A DNA stretch of 64,000 nucleotides from Pseudomonas rustica (GCF_018336155.1 NZ_JAGYHF010000004.1:1-64000), one strand, 5' to 3'; positions 17,882 to 27,264 are shown, counted from the stretch's first letter. Program-made: numbers and translations. Notes: generated by a model not told the origin, from the sequence alone.

Positions 17882-19561
17882 ATGGCCACGACTTACACAA
17901 CATCCACCGGCAGTCCACCGCGCAGCGGCGGCATCACCAAGGAGGAACGCAAAGTCATCTTTGCCTCCTCACTGGGCACGGTTTTCGAGTGGTACGATTT
18001 TTACCTCTACGGTTCACTGGCGGCGATCATCGCCAAGCACTTCTTTGCCGGTGTCAACGAAACCACTGCGTTCATCTTTGCCCTGCTGGCGTTTGCGGCA
18101 GGCTTCGCGGTGCGGCCGTTCGGCGCGATTGTGTTCGGCCGGCTCGGCGACATGATCGGGCGCAAACATACGTTTCTGATCACCATCGTCATCATGGGCG
18201 TCTCGACTGCGATTGTCGGTTTGCTGCCCGGTTACGCAACCATTGGCGTCGCTGCACCGGTGATTCTGATTACCCTTTGACTGCTGCAAGGACTGGCACT
18301 GGGCGGTGAATACGGCGGCGCGGCGACTTACGTGGCCGAACACGCGCCACGCAATAGACGCGGTTTCTTCACCTCGTGGATTCAAACCACCGCGACCCTC
18401 GGCCTGTTTCTGTCGCTGCTGGTGATACTCGCCTGCCGCACCGCGCTGGGCACTGAAGCGTTCGAAGAGTGGGGCTGGCGGATTCCGTTTCTGCTGTCGA
18501 TCCTGCTGCTGATCGTCTCGGTGTACATCCGCCTGCAACTGAGCGAGTCGCCGGTGTTCCAGAAAATGAAGGACGAAGGCAAAGCGTCGAAAGCGCCGCT
18601 GACTGAATCATTCGCCCGTTGGGACAACCTCAAAGTGGTGATCATGTCGTTGCTCGGCGGCACGGCCGGGCAAGCGGTGGTCTGGTACACCGGGCAATTT
18701 TATGCGCTGTTTTTTCTGTTGCAGACGCTGAAGATCGATCCGCAAACCGCCAACCTGCTGATCGCCGGTTCGCTGCTGATCGGTACGCCGTTTTTCGTGA
18801 TTTTCGGCAGCCTGTCCGACCGCATCGGGCGCAAGCCGATCATCATGGTCGGCTGCATTCTGGCGGCGCTGACCTACTTTCCGATCTTTCATGCGCTGAC
18901 CCAGTACGGCAACCCTGATGTGTTCATCGCTCAGGAGAAAAACCCGGTCAAGGTGATCGCCAACCCCGACCAGTGTTCGTTCCAGTTCGATCCGGTGGGC
19001 AAGGCCAAATTCACCAGTTCCTGTGACCTGGCCAAGACGCTGTTGGCAAAACGGGCGATTCCGTATGAGAACGTCACCGCCGAACCCGGCACCGTGGCGC
19101 AGGTGCGTATTGGCGACAAAGTCGTCGAGAGTTTCGACGGCAGCGCCCTGCCCGCCGCCGACTTCAAAACTCGCAATGATGCGTTCACCGCGACCCTTGG
19201 CACTGCGCTGAAAGAAGCCGGTTATCCAGAGAAAGCCGACCCGGCAAAAACCAATTACCCGATGGTGCTGCTGTTGCTGACCATTTTGGTGATCTACGTG
19301 ACCATGGTTTACGGGCCGATCGCGGCGTGGCTGGTAGAGCTGTTCCCGACGCGCATTCGCTACACCTCGATGTCGCTGCCATATCACATCGGTAACGGCT
19401 GGTTCGGCGGGTTCCTGCCGACGGTTGCGTTCGCGATGGTCGCGGCCACCGGGGATATCTACTACGGCTTGTGGTACCCGATCGTGATTGCAGTGATGAC
19501 GGCGATACTGGGTACGTTCTTCCTGCCGGAAACCAAGGATCGCGACATTCTCAAGGATTGA
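17882..19561 (+). pseudogene. MHS-type MFS transporter interrupted by TGA
   Basis: The frame encodes an MFS protein of the metabolite:H+ symporter (ProP/ShiA-like) type. FEWYDFYLYGSLAA opens TM1, then VRPFGAIVFGRLGDMIGRK loop 2-3. At codon 133 (18278-18280) the codon is TGA. The same frame continues as LLQGLALGGEYGGAATYVAE, where the family has Arg (RLLQG), so CGA to TGA is the simplest reading. Downstream are IGRKPIIMVG and a long extracytoplasmic insert (about 350-455) with the cysteine-bearing NPDQCSFQFDP. Full length would be 559 residues. Internal ATGs downstream could give only a fragment lacking TM1-4. GGAG precedes the start. Substrate unknown. Confidence 0.9.
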
Positions 19562-19620
19562 ATCGGGTGTACTTGATTTGGGTGGTTGTCCGGTGACGGT
19601 GATGTTGACCGAACTGGCCA

Positions 19621-19703
19621 TTTCGCGAGCAAGCCCGCTCCCACATTGACCGTATTCGTGAGATCGAACTCGGTCAAATGTGGGAGCGGGCTTGCTCGCG
19701 AAA
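19621..19703. repeat. REPIN (inverted REP pair)
   Basis: TTTCGCGAGCAAGCCCGCTC and its exact complement, with inner arms TTGACCG/CGGTCAA, form a complete hairpin about 80 bp long. It lies between two convergent genes, where it could act as a transcript end barrier. Confidence 0.88.
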
Positions 19704-19708
19704 GGCTT

Positions 19709-20077
19709 TCAGAACGGGCCCTGGGTGACCACGCGGGTGTCGATGATCTGCTGCAATGCTTGAATTCGCTGCTGATAAACGTCGGTCAGGCATTTCACAT
19801 CAGCGGCGCATTTGCCACGGTTTTTCAGCCACGCCTGTTGCTCGTCAATCAAGGCACCACGGCCGCCCATCGGCAGAAACCGGCGATCCAGTTTGTAGAG
19901 CAGCGCCATGCTCACGTCCATGTCGTTAAGCGCACGGTTGGCGCACACCGCTTTTTCATCGGCAGCTTTGGCCCTTTCGCAGTCGAAACTGGCGGCGTAA
20001 GCAGCCTGGCCGATGATCAGGGCAGACAAGCCGAACACGGTTGAAAGTAGAGTTTTGTTGCGCATGGGTTGGGTCAT
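19709..20077 (-). CDS. Secreted LprI/DUF1311-like protein
   Basis: ATG at 20077 (MTQPMRNKTLL) or 20065 (MRNK) both give a signal peptide ending near AAYAASFDC; the frame upstream is open but not signal-like. The mature part has SFDCERAKAADEKAVCANRALNDMD and cysteines at GKCAADVKCL, the pattern of the lysozyme-inhibitor LprI / DUF1311 domain. Some members inhibit lysozyme; that role is not shown here. Monocistronic. Confidence 0.82.
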   Translation of the reverse strand: MTQPMRNKTLLSTVFGLSALIIGQAAYAASFDCERAKAADEKAVCANRALNDMDVSMALLYKLDRRFLPMGGRGALIDEQQAWLKNRGKCAADVKCLTDVYQQRIQALQQIIDTRVVTQGPF

Positions 20078-20180
20078 CCAGACAGCGATTGATCCCTCTT
20101 GGGCTAATGCATGAGCGCAAAGTTTCTGAACGCCTGCCAAACCACCGCCTCCAATGTTTACACCACTGGAGGTCAACACC

Positions 20181-20399
20181 ATGAACAGCAACGACGACAA
20201 AACCCCGAATGCCCCACCTACCGACACATCCGGCAAACCGGTGAACGTGGTCGAGCGTGATCTTGAAGACCACGATGACGACACCAAAGGTGTGGATGAG
20301 GTGATTACGCCTTCGTCTACCCGAGTGAAAGAGCAGGATGCCGAGACGCTGCAGCGCAAGGTCGATGAGATAGAGCGCAAAGTGGCGGATGGCAACTGA
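20181..20399 (+). CDS. Small acidic hydrophilic protein, unknown
   Basis: The 72-residue protein has no signal or membrane segment, is rich in Asp/Lys/Thr (VVERDLEDHDDD), and ends in a short predicted coiled coil (EQDAETLQRKVDEIERKVAD). ATG at 20181 is preceded by TGGAGGTC, a good ribosome site, and so preferred to ATG 20154. I do not recognise a family. It is divergent from the LprI-like gene. Confidence 0.7.
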   Translation: MNSNDDKTPNAPPTDTSGKPVNVVERDLEDHDDDTKGVDEVITPSSTRVKEQDAETLQRKVDEIERKVADGN

Positions 20400-20418
20400 G
20401 GTGGGTTGTCTGCGAGAT

Positions 20419-20583
20419 TTACCCTCTCACCCCAGCCCTCTCCCCCAAAAGGTAGAGGGGGGAAAGGGAGCCGAACTCTATGCCCTTCAAGACCCGAGTT
20501 CTGCTCGATATTTCATGTCGGCGCAACTTGATCCAGCAACTCGGTCAGTCCCCTCTCCCTCCGGGAGAGGGTTAGGGTGAGGG
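20419..20583. repeat. Inverted CCCTCACCC/CTCTCCC repeat pair
   Basis: The left copy (CCCTCTCACCCCAGCCCTCT, then GGTAGAGGGG) and the right copy (CCCCTCTCCCTCCGGGAGAG, then GGTTAGGGTGAGGG) face each other across about 80 bp. It is a dispersed family seen again at 36538-36770. The right copy supplies the stop codon and last residues of the convergent DUF1801 gene. Confidence 0.8.
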
Positions 20584-20976
20584 CTTCTTGGTCGTATTCA
20601 ACTTCACAGCCGCCCGAATCAACGAAATCAATGCCTTCTCATTGACTGTCTCGCCTTCGTGAATATCAATCGCGCGCCGCACATTTCCTTCCAGGCTGGC
20701 ATTGAACAATCCCGTCGGATCTTCCAGCGCAGCGCCTTTGGCGAAGGTCATTTTCACCGCCGCTTTATACGTTTCACCCGTACAGATAATCCCGTCGTGA
20801 TACCAAGTCGGCACACCGCGCCATTTCCACGCTTCGACCACGTCCGGATCAGCCTTGTGCATGATCGCGCGAACCTTCGCCAGGGTTTCGCCGCGCCAAT
20901 CGTTCAGCTCCTGGATACGCTGATTGATCAGCACCGACGCTGCCTCTGCGCCCTCTTCTGGCTTGTCTTTCTTCAT
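20572..20976 (-). CDS. DUF1801 domain protein
   Basis: This 134-residue protein has LNDWRGETLAKVRAIMHKAD, EAWKWRGVPTWYHDGIICT and KMTFAKGAALEDP, as in DUF1801 (YdhG-like) proteins, which are small cytosolic proteins of unproven function. ATG at 20976 with GGGAGA 6 nt upstream is preferred to GTG at 20979. The C-terminus KPSP-stop lies inside a dispersed repeat. Confidence 0.85.
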   Translation of the reverse strand: MKKDKPEEGAEAASVLINQRIQELNDWRGETLAKVRAIMHKADPDVVEAWKWRGVPTWYHDGIICTGETYKAAVKMTFAKGAALEDPTGLFNASLEGNVRRAIDIHEGETVNEKALISLIRAAVKLNTTKKPSP

Positions 20977-21080
20977 CACGGCTCTCCCGAGATTTGAGAG
21001 AAAGAACTTTAGACGTCACACTTTGCCCACGCCAATTTCACCCCACACAAGTAACAGCGAAACGCTGGTGAAGGCTTAAC

Positions 21081-21180
21081 TGTGGCGAGGGGATTTATCC
21101 CCGATAGGGCGCGCAGCGGCCCCGATTTTAGAAGCCGGGAACGCTGCGCACTCCATCGGGGATAAATCCCCTCACCACAG
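21081..21180. repeat. 100-bp palindromic repeat (GGGGATTTATCCCC family)
   Basis: Outer arms TGTGGCGAGGGGATTTATCC and its complement, with an inner GCGCAGCGGC / GCTGCGCA section, make a long hairpin. A near relative lies at 31485-31590 and a short one at 13458-13493. It lies upstream of the manganese riboswitch but is a separate element. Confidence 0.85.
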
Positions 21181-21248
21181 GGTAAATATCAGCTTGAGCG
21201 GCGGTTTTAACGAAATTTTCATACTCCCCCGCCTATGATCCCGCACCT

Positions 21249-21350
21249 CGTTGGGGAGTAGCCTGTTTCCGTGCACTGCGGAAGCGTTCGTATCAACATT
21301 CTCGGCAACATGCCGTGGTGCGAACACCTTTTGGTTGGTGAGACCGACGA
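21249..21350 (+). ncRNA. yybP-ykoY manganese riboswitch upstream of mntP
   Basis: The stretch has the conserved blocks of this family: TTGGGGAGTAGC at 21251, a GTTTCCGTGCACTGCGGAAGC hairpin split across a short loop, the ATCAACATTCTCGG L1-type segment, a middle hairpin, then TTGGTTGGTGAGACCGAC at 21331-21349 closing the first stem. The next gene is the manganese exporter mntP, the same pairing as in E. coli. Mn2+ binding is expected to raise MntP synthesis. About 65 nt separate the aptamer from the GTG start. Confidence 0.88.
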
Positions 21351-21417
21351 CACATCCATGCCTAAAGTCGGGCGTGTGGTTGTGTCGTTGACTCATAGCC
21401 CGACTGGAAGTATCTCC

Positions 21418-21981
21418 GTGAATCCTGTTTCCCTCATCTTCCTTGCGCTGGCCATGTCCACGGATGCGTTTGCAGCCGCCATCGGCAAGGGCTCCAGCCT
21501 GCATAAACCGCGTCTCACCGAAGCCCTGCGTACCGGTCTGATCTTCGGCGTGATCGAAGCCATCACCCCCATTATCGGCTGGCTGATCGGCCAGGCCGCG
21601 AGCCAATGGGTTGCCGAATGGGATCACTGGATCGCCTTCACCTTGCTGGTGGTTCTTGGCCTGCACATGATCTACAACGGTCTGAAGCATGAAGAAGAGG
21701 AAGAAGAAAAACCGGGTTCGCACTCCTTCCTGATTCTCGCCGTCACCGCGTTTGCCACCAGCATCGACGCCCTCGCCGTGGGCGTTGGCCTGGCGTTTGT
21801 CGACGTAAACATCTGGGTAGCTGCGGCGGCGATCGGTCTGGCGACGATGACCATGGTGACCATCGGCGTGATGCTCGGCCGGGTGTTGGGCTCTATGGTT
21901 GGCAAGCGTGCTGAAATCGTTGGCGGTGTGGTGCTAATGATCGTCGGTGCGACGATTTTGTATGAGCATCTTACGGTCTGA
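21418..21981 (+). CDS. mntP: Manganese efflux pump
   Basis: MntP exports Mn2+ across the inner membrane. GTG at 21418 with GGAAG 7 nt upstream starts the protein at [20 protein letters not shown], matching E. coli MntP, and gives 187 residues (E. coli 188). Upstream ATGs in the same open frame fall in or just after the riboswitch and would add unrelated residues. Six TM helices are visible; the two family Asp motifs are [13 protein letters not shown] and [13 protein letters not shown]. An acidic/basic loop ([12 protein letters not shown]) lies in the middle. Confidence 0.93.
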   Translation: MNPVSLIFLALAMSTDAFAAAIGKGSSLHKPRLTEALRTGLIFGVIEAITPIIGWLIGQAASQWVAEWDHWIAFTLLVVLGLHMIYNGLKHEEEEEEKPGSHSFLILAVTAFATSIDALAVGVGLAFVDVNIWVAAAAIGLATMTMVTIGVMLGRVLGSMVGKRAEIVGGVVLMIVGATILYEHLTV

Positions 21982-21983
21982 GA

Positions 21984-22700
21984 CTAGCCGTTCGACAGTG
22001 CCGTCAGTGCCAACGCGTTGCCTAGCGCGGCCCCGCTGGCGGTGTTGTCGAAAATGCACCAGGTCGCCGTGCCATGCGCATCGGCGGCCTGCAATGCGCT
22101 AGCGAGGTTCTCTAAATAGGAGTCATCGTAAGCACTGTGGTAAATACGCGGCGAACCGTGCAGGCGCCAATACCGCGTCGCTTGCCAGCCAAACGCGGAA
22201 GAATCACTGCTGATGCGCGACGGATCGACCACAGCCTGAGCGATACGGCAAGCGATCAGCAATGATTCGGCAGCCATCCACGACTCATGACGCGGCTCCA
22301 GCACCACGTCGCCGTCGAAACGCTGGCGCAACGCACTGAAAAACGCTTCGGCACTGACCGCATCAAATGCCAGTGATGGCGGCAATTGCAGCAGCAAACA
22401 GCCCAAGCGATCAGCCAAACCGCTGCACTGCGCCAGGAACTCATCGAGTTCTTCGTCGCAATCCAACAATCGGCGTTCATGGCTGATCTGCTTGGGCATT
22501 TTTACCGAAAAGCGAAACCCTTCCGGCACCGAATCCGCCCAACGCTCATAGGTTTGACGGCGATGCGGACGATAAAACGAGCTGTTGATTTCCACACAGT
22601 TGAGCCGCGCCGCATAGCGTTGCAAATGCGTGCCCTCCTCCGCAAATGCCGGCCAATGCTCACGCCCGAGACTCCAGCCGGCACACCCAATGAAAATCAA
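21984..22700 (-). CDS. DUF72 family protein (YecE-like)
   Basis: TTG at 22700 with GGAGG 7 nt upstream starts LIFIGCAGWSLG, the normal DUF72 opening. Motifs include VEINSSFYRPH, FSVKMPKQISH, LLLQLPPSLAFD and VLEPRHESW, all of the TIM-barrel-like DUF72 family, whose function is unproven. The length is 238 residues. It converges with mntP, only 2 bp apart, and its upstream region runs into a long palindrome. Confidence 0.86.
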   Translation of the reverse strand: MIFIGCAGWSLGREHWPAFAEEGTHLQRYAARLNCVEINSSFYRPHRRQTYERWADSVPEGFRFSVKMPKQISHERRLLDCDEELDEFLAQCSGLADRLGCLLLQLPPSLAFDAVSAEAFFSALRQRFDGDVVLEPRHESWMAAESLLIACRIAQAVVDPSRISSDSSAFGWQATRYWRLHGSPRIYHSAYDDSYLENLASALQAADAHGTATWCIFDNTASGAALGNALALTALSNG

Positions 22701-22721
22701 ACACCACCTCCGAAACTCCAA

Positions 22722-22799
22722 TGTAGGAGCTGCCGCAGGCTTCGATCTTTTGATCTTACAAACGACGTCAAAAGATCGCAGCCTTCGGCAGCTCCTACA
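22722..22799. repeat. Long palindromic repeat with GATCTTTTGA core
   Basis: TGTAGGAGCTGCCGCAGGCT, followed by TCGATCTTTTGA, pairs with TCAAAAGATCGCAGCCTTCG and GCAGCTCCTACA. This nearly perfect 78-bp hairpin belongs to the same family as 233-318. It lies between two minus-strand genes and could act as a terminator or mRNA-end stabiliser. Confidence 0.88.
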
Positions 22800-22807
22800 G
22801 GGGGACG

Positions 22808-24595
22808 TTATTTTTTGCTGGGGAGAACTGAGCTCAAAACCTGCTTGGCGGTTTGCACCAGAATCCCCGCCTCGTCCGGATCGCCCTTGAGCAACGTCGT
22901 GGCGAATTTCTTCGCTTGTTCAAGCTTGATGTGCGGCGGTAGCGGCGCCACGTTCGGGTCGGTTTTGAACTCGATCAGCACCGGCACATCGGAAGCCAAC
23001 GCCTGTTCCCATGCGCCCGCTACGTCCTCTTCGCGATCAACGAAAATCCCCTTCAGGCCGATGGAAATCGCGAACAGGTGATACGGCACATCGGGAATGT
23101 TCTGCGACGCCTCGAACTTCGGATCGCCCTCCATCACCCGCTGTTCCCACGTCACCTGATTGAGATCTTCGTTGTTGAACACCGCGCAGATCCATTTCGG
23201 GCTCTTCCACTGCCGCCAGTATTTGGCAACGGTGATCAGCTCGGCCATGTTGTTCATCTGCATCGCACCGTCGCCCACCAGAGCAATCACCGAGCGTTCG
23301 GGATAGGCGAATTTAGCCGCAATCGCATAAGGCACAGCAGCGCCCATCGAGGCCAACCCGCCGGACAACGAACACATCATGCCGCGACGAATTTTCAGGT
23401 CACGGGCGAACCAATTGGCGCACGAACCGGAGTCGCTGGTGATGATCGCTTCATCCGGCACTCGCGGTGACAACTCATAGACCACCCGCTGCGGATTGAT
23501 CGGTTTGGCCTTGGCCATCGCGCGTTTTTCCAGGGTTTTCTCCCAACTGCCGCGCCAGCCTTCGACTTTCTTGCGCCACTTGCCCGAGGTTTTCTGTTCG
23601 AGCAATGGCAGCAGCGCCGCGAGGGTTTCCGCCGCGTCGCCGACCAGATTGACTTCCATCGGATAACGCAGGCTGAGCATGTCGGGCTGCAGATCGATCT
23701 GCACACCGCGCGCCTGCCCCTCTTTGGGCAAAAACTCCGAATACGGGAAACCCGAACCGATCATCAGCAAGGTGTCGCACTCGGTCATCAACTTGTAGCT
23801 GGGCTCCGTACCGAGCAAACCGATGCTGCCGGTCACCCACGGCAAATCATCCGGAAGCACCGCTTTGCCAAGCAGCGCCTTGGCCACGCCGGCGCCAAGT
23901 TTTTCGGCGATGGCGATCACTTCATCCGTCGCCTGCAATGCGCCGGCGCCGACCAGAATCGCGACCTTCTCGCCTGCGTTCAAAACGTCTGCCGCACGCT
24001 GCAAATCTTCGTCATAGGGCAGCACTTTCGGCTTGGTGTAACCGACGCCGGAATGCGCGGTGCCGTGCGCGCGGGCCGGCGCCTGATATTCAAGATCCTG
24101 CAAATCATTGGGCAGGATCAGCGCGGTCACCCGACGTTCGCCAACCGCCGTACGCACCGCCCGGTCGAGCAAATGCCGCACCTGCGAAGGCGCCGAAGCC
24201 TGCTGCACAAACGCGCCGGCGACGTCCTTGAACATCGACACCAGATCCAGCTCTTGCTGATAGTGACTGCCCAACGCCGTGCGCGCCTGCTGCCCAACGA
24301 TGGCCAGCACCGGCATGTGATCCATTCGCGCATCGTAAAGCCCGGTGATCAAATGCGAAGCACCGGGGCCGGAGGTGGCAATGCACACGCCCAGCTCGCC
24401 AGTGAATTTCGCGTGGGCCGAGGCCATGAACGCGGCCATTTCCTCATGCCGCGCCTGCACAAATTCAATCTTGCCTTTAGCTCGATCGAGCGCGCCGAAC
24501 ACGCCATTGATGCCGTCGCCCGGATAACCAAAAATCCGCGTGACGCCCCATTGGCTGAGCCGCTCAACCAGAAAATCGCCTACTGTCGTTGTCAT
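22808..24595 (-). CDS. TPP-requiring enzyme, pyruvate oxidase/acetolactate synthase-like
   Basis: Start ATG at 24595 (MTTTVGDFLVERLSQWGVTR) with GAGGA upstream; the frame is open further up but enters a REPIN. The 595-residue protein has the three TPP-enzyme domains: PYR domain with catalytic Glu in FVQARHEEMAAF, a central Rossmann-like domain (about 190-330), and the PP domain with VGDGAMQMNNMAEL...NNEDLN binding Mg-TPP. It resembles PoxB-like proteins annotated only as 'thiamine pyrophosphate-requiring'. Substrate is therefore open between pyruvate oxidation and another 2-oxo acid decarboxylation. Monocistronic. Confidence 0.86.
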   Translation of the reverse strand: MTTTVGDFLVERLSQWGVTRIFGYPGDGINGVFGALDRAKGKIEFVQARHEEMAAFMASAHAKFTGELGVCIATSGPGASHLITGLYDARMDHMPVLAIVGQQARTALGSHYQQELDLVSMFKDVAGAFVQQASAPSQVRHLLDRAVRTAVGERRVTALILPNDLQDLEYQAPARAHGTAHSGVGYTKPKVLPYDEDLQRAADVLNAGEKVAILVGAGALQATDEVIAIAEKLGAGVAKALLGKAVLPDDLPWVTGSIGLLGTEPSYKLMTECDTLLMIGSGFPYSEFLPKEGQARGVQIDLQPDMLSLRYPMEVNLVGDAAETLAALLPLLEQKTSGKWRKKVEGWRGSWEKTLEKRAMAKAKPINPQRVVYELSPRVPDEAIITSDSGSCANWFARDLKIRRGMMCSLSGGLASMGAAVPYAIAAKFAYPERSVIALVGDGAMQMNNMAELITVAKYWRQWKSPKWICAVFNNEDLNQVTWEQRVMEGDPKFEASQNIPDVPYHLFAISIGLKGIFVDREEDVAGAWEQALASDVPVLIEFKTDPNVAPLPPHIKLEQAKKFATTLLKGDPDEAGILVQTAKQVLSSVLPSKK

Positions 24596-24711
24596 CTCGA
24601 TCCTCGTCTTTTCGCCGGTGTAAGGGTCTGGACAGTCGCGCGGATGGCGAAGTTTCGATTGATTACCTTGAAACGGTTTCTCGTTTACGATCCAACCATT
24701 GAGCCCGCAGG

Positions 24712-24786
24712 CCATTCGCGAGCAAGCCCGCTCCCACATTTTGCAATGCGTGCCAAAGTGGGAGCGGGCTTGCTCGCGAAGAGGCC
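24712..24786. repeat. REPIN (inverted REP pair)
   Basis: CGCGAGCAAGCCCGCTCCCA and its exact complement flank a short spacer, in the intergenic region between the divergent TPP enzyme and cupin genes. Confidence 0.88.
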
Positions 24787-24824
24787 AGAGCCATTCACAC
24801 AAAATTTCGGCAGAGGAACACAGC

Positions 24825-25331
24825 ATGCAAACGCCCCCACAATCCCTGCTGCTCCAACCCAACGAATGGGTACCGAACAACCCGCGCTTGCCGGTTTTAA
24901 TCTACCGCCAGGCGATTGCCATCGAAGGCAACGACCCTGCCGCGCTGTTCGAGCAAACTTTCAACGCCAATGGCTGGCCACCGCAATGGCGCTACGGGAT
25001 TTACGACTATCACCACTACCACACCGAGGGCCATGAAGTGCTCGGGGTTGCCGTTGGTCATGCGCAGTTGATGCTCGGCGGGCCCAACGGACATGCCGTT
25101 GAAGTCAGCGCTGGTGACGTGGTGCTGCTGCCCGCCGGCACCGGCCATTGCAACCTGGGGTCAAGCGATGACTTCCTCGTGGTCGGCGCTTATCCGCCCG
25201 GGCAGCATGCCGATATCTGCCGCGAGGCGCCGACTTCGCAGCAGTTGGAGAAGATCAAGAATCTACCGTTTCCGCAAACGGATCCGGTGCAGGGATTGCA
25301 CGGCGCGGTCAGCCAGCAGTGGTCGAAGTAA
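24825..25331 (+). CDS. Cupin domain protein
   Basis: This 168-residue protein has the cupin metal motif HHYHTEGHEVLGV (about 64-77) and the second motif GDVVLLPAGTGHCNLG (about 105-120), giving His/Glu ligands for one metal. It resembles small cytosolic pseudomonad cupins annotated by domain only. ATG has GAGGA 8 nt upstream. It faces the TPP-enzyme gene across a REPIN. Function unknown. Confidence 0.83.
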   Translation: MQTPPQSLLLQPNEWVPNNPRLPVLIYRQAIAIEGNDPAALFEQTFNANGWPPQWRYGIYDYHHYHTEGHEVLGVAVGHAQLMLGGPNGHAVEVSAGDVVLLPAGTGHCNLGSSDDFLVVGAYPPGQHADICREAPTSQQLEKIKNLPFPQTDPVQGLHGAVSQQWSK

Positions 25332-25334
25332 CGG

Positions 25335-25610
25335 TCAACGATGCGGATGCACCGTCATCGAAACCAGTTTGATCACGATCGGCCGCACCACGAGGATGCA
25401 AAGAAACGCCACCGGCATCGCCAGCTTGTAGGCGTGCAGCGCATTACTCAGGTAGTCGTTATCAATGCCTGAATTGGCGGCGGTAATCACCAGCGACATC
25501 AGAAAAGCCATGATGGTCGCCATGTACAACGCAAAGACATACGGCGTCGCTCGCGCCGAAAGCTTGCGGCGACTGACATAAACGGCTTCTGCATTGCTTC
25601 TTTGATTCAT
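25335..25610 (-). CDS. DUF2798 membrane protein
   Basis: The 91-residue protein has two TM helices (about 23-45 and 62-84) with the DUF2798 pattern ATIMAFLMSLVITAANSG and AYKLAMPVAFLCILVVRPI. The start MNQRSN at 25610 was chosen over ATG 25622. It lies 126 bp from a divergent LysR gene, the probable regulator. Function unknown. Confidence 0.82.
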   Translation of the reverse strand: MNQRSNAEAVYVSRRKLSARATPYVFALYMATIMAFLMSLVITAANSGIDNDYLSNALHAYKLAMPVAFLCILVVRPIVIKLVSMTVHPHR

Positions 25611-25735
25611 AGGGCTTTCCATCCATTGACAGGGAGCGGGCACGTTAGCAAAGCCCTGACCCCTCAACTAGACGGCCAAATGCAGGTGCTTTATAAAGCA
25701 GAACTTACGAATCAATCCCTTCCGGCAGGCCATCG

Positions 25736-26662
25736 ATGAATCTGTTAGCGGCGATTGCCAGTTTTATCAAAGTGGTCGAATCCGGCTCTATCGTCGGCGC
25801 CGCCAAGGCGCTGGGCGTCAGTGCCGCAGCGGTCAGCCAGACCATCAATCGCCTGGAAACACACCTCGGTGTGCGCCTGTTGCAACGCACTACCCGGCGC
25901 ATGGCACTCACCGAAAACGGCGCGGTGTATTACGAAAAGGTCAAGCGGATTGCGGCGGATCTGGAATCCGCGCAAAGTTCGATCAATCGCGAAGACAGCG
26001 AACTGCAAGGTCGCTTGAGCATCGCCTCGACCTCGGCGTTCGGCCGGCATGTGCTGGCGCCGCTGATTGCCGGTTTCGCCGCGCAACATCCGCGCCTGCT
26101 GATCGAATTGTCGACCACCGACGGCAAGATCAATCACATCCAGGACGGCATCGATCTGAGCTTGCGGATCAAGCCGCAACTGGAGGACGGCATCGTCGCA
26201 CGCAAGATCGTTTCGTTGCCCTTCATCATGTGCGCCGCGCCGGCCTATTTGCAGCGCGCCGGTTGGCCGCAATCGCCTGATGATCTGCAAAACCATGCGT
26301 GCCTGGCATTTCGTTATCCCTTGGACGGGCGTTTTCTGCGCTGGAGTTTTATCCGCGATGGTCAGCGTTATGACGCCGATATCAACGCGACCGCGATCAG
26401 CGACGACATCGACGCGCTGACGCAAATGGCAATCCACGGCGCCGGCATCACCCGACTGGCGGAGTTCGTCGCGGCTCCGTATCTGCAAAACGGCCAGCTG
26501 CTGCCGTTGTTTGCACAACGCGACGACGCAACTCATGCAGTTGTCGAACCCATGGAGATTTTCGCCTGCGTGCAGGAGCGCGCGGCGATGACGGCCAAAG
26601 TCAGAGCGTTTATCGAGTATTTGACCGAGCACCTGAAACAGCGCTGGCCGGTGGATTTTTGA
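25736..26662 (+). CDS. LysR family regulator, divergent from DUF2798 gene
   Basis: This 308-residue LysR protein has an HTH (VVESGSIVGAAKALGVSAAA, then VSQTINRLE) and an effector-binding domain (about 90-300). The family looks like the DhcR/AaeR-type group controlling small exporters or oxidoreductases. Its likely target is the divergent DUF2798 membrane protein gene. Confidence 0.87.
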   Translation: MNLLAAIASFIKVVESGSIVGAAKALGVSAAAVSQTINRLETHLGVRLLQRTTRRMALTENGAVYYEKVKRIAADLESAQSSINREDSELQGRLSIASTSAFGRHVLAPLIAGFAAQHPRLLIELSTTDGKINHIQDGIDLSLRIKPQLEDGIVARKIVSLPFIMCAAPAYLQRAGWPQSPDDLQNHACLAFRYPLDGRFLRWSFIRDGQRYDADINATAISDDIDALTQMAIHGAGITRLAEFVAAPYLQNGQLLPLFAQRDDATHAVVEPMEIFACVQERAAMTAKVRAFIEYLTEHLKQRWPVDF

Positions 26663-26751
26663 TACAAGTCGAACTCGCCGAAACGCGCGGAATCAGGCAC
26701 AGTCGCGCCTCGGTGATCGCTGTACATCCTTCATGGAGAACCAAAACAATA

Positions 26752-27168
26752 ATGCTCACACCTTCACCCCAAACCTTCCGCGGCAGTTGCCTGTGTGGCG
26801 CGGTCAAATACCAGATCCGCTCACGGCCCAAAGCGCTTTCGCACTGCCATTGCAGCCAATGCCGCAAAAGCCACGGCGCAGCATTTGCCAGCTTCGGCAG
26901 TGTGATGCGCGGCAATCTGGAATTGTTGCAGGGCGGTGAAGACCTCAAGTCCTACCAGTCTTCAGAATCGGTGGTGCGCCAGTTCTGCTCGCACTGCGGC
27001 TCGTCGATGTTCTGGTCGCGGGCACAGGGTGAATTTGCCGAGTGGGTTTCGGTGGCACTGGGCACGCTGGATACGCACTTCACCTCGGACAATCAGAAGC
27101 ACGTCGAGCTGACGTCTAAGGCGTCGTGGTACGAGATGGCGGATCAGCGGCCGAAGAGCCGCGCGTGA
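26752..27168 (+). CDS. GFA family protein, copy 1
   Basis: This 138-residue protein has the cysteine pattern of the GFA (glutathione-dependent formaldehyde-activating, Mss4-like) fold: GSCLCGAVKY, HCHCSQCRKSHG and FCSHCGSSMFW, coordinating two zinc ions. The name comes from a Paracoccus enzyme forming S-hydroxymethylglutathione; most members are uncharacterised. ATG 26752 with GGAG upstream; the frame upstream overlaps the LysR stop. A second GFA gene occurs at 54830. Confidence 0.87.
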   Translation: MLTPSPQTFRGSCLCGAVKYQIRSRPKALSHCHCSQCRKSHGAAFASFGSVMRGNLELLQGGEDLKSYQSSESVVRQFCSHCGSSMFWSRAQGEFAEWVSVALGTLDTHFTSDNQKHVELTSKASWYEMADQRPKSRA

Positions 27169-27264
27169 AGAGGGTAAACGGTGGTCGGGTTGATGCGACG
27201 GTTTCAGACGCCCGACGATCTGCTTAACTGAGTGGTTGCAGTTCTTCATTAACGGAGGCCAGCC

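Noticed and set aside
18278..18280. TGA as selenocysteine, since a selenate-like transporter operon lies just upstream
   Set aside because: The family residue is Arg, not Cys, and no SECIS-like hairpin is evident right after the codon.
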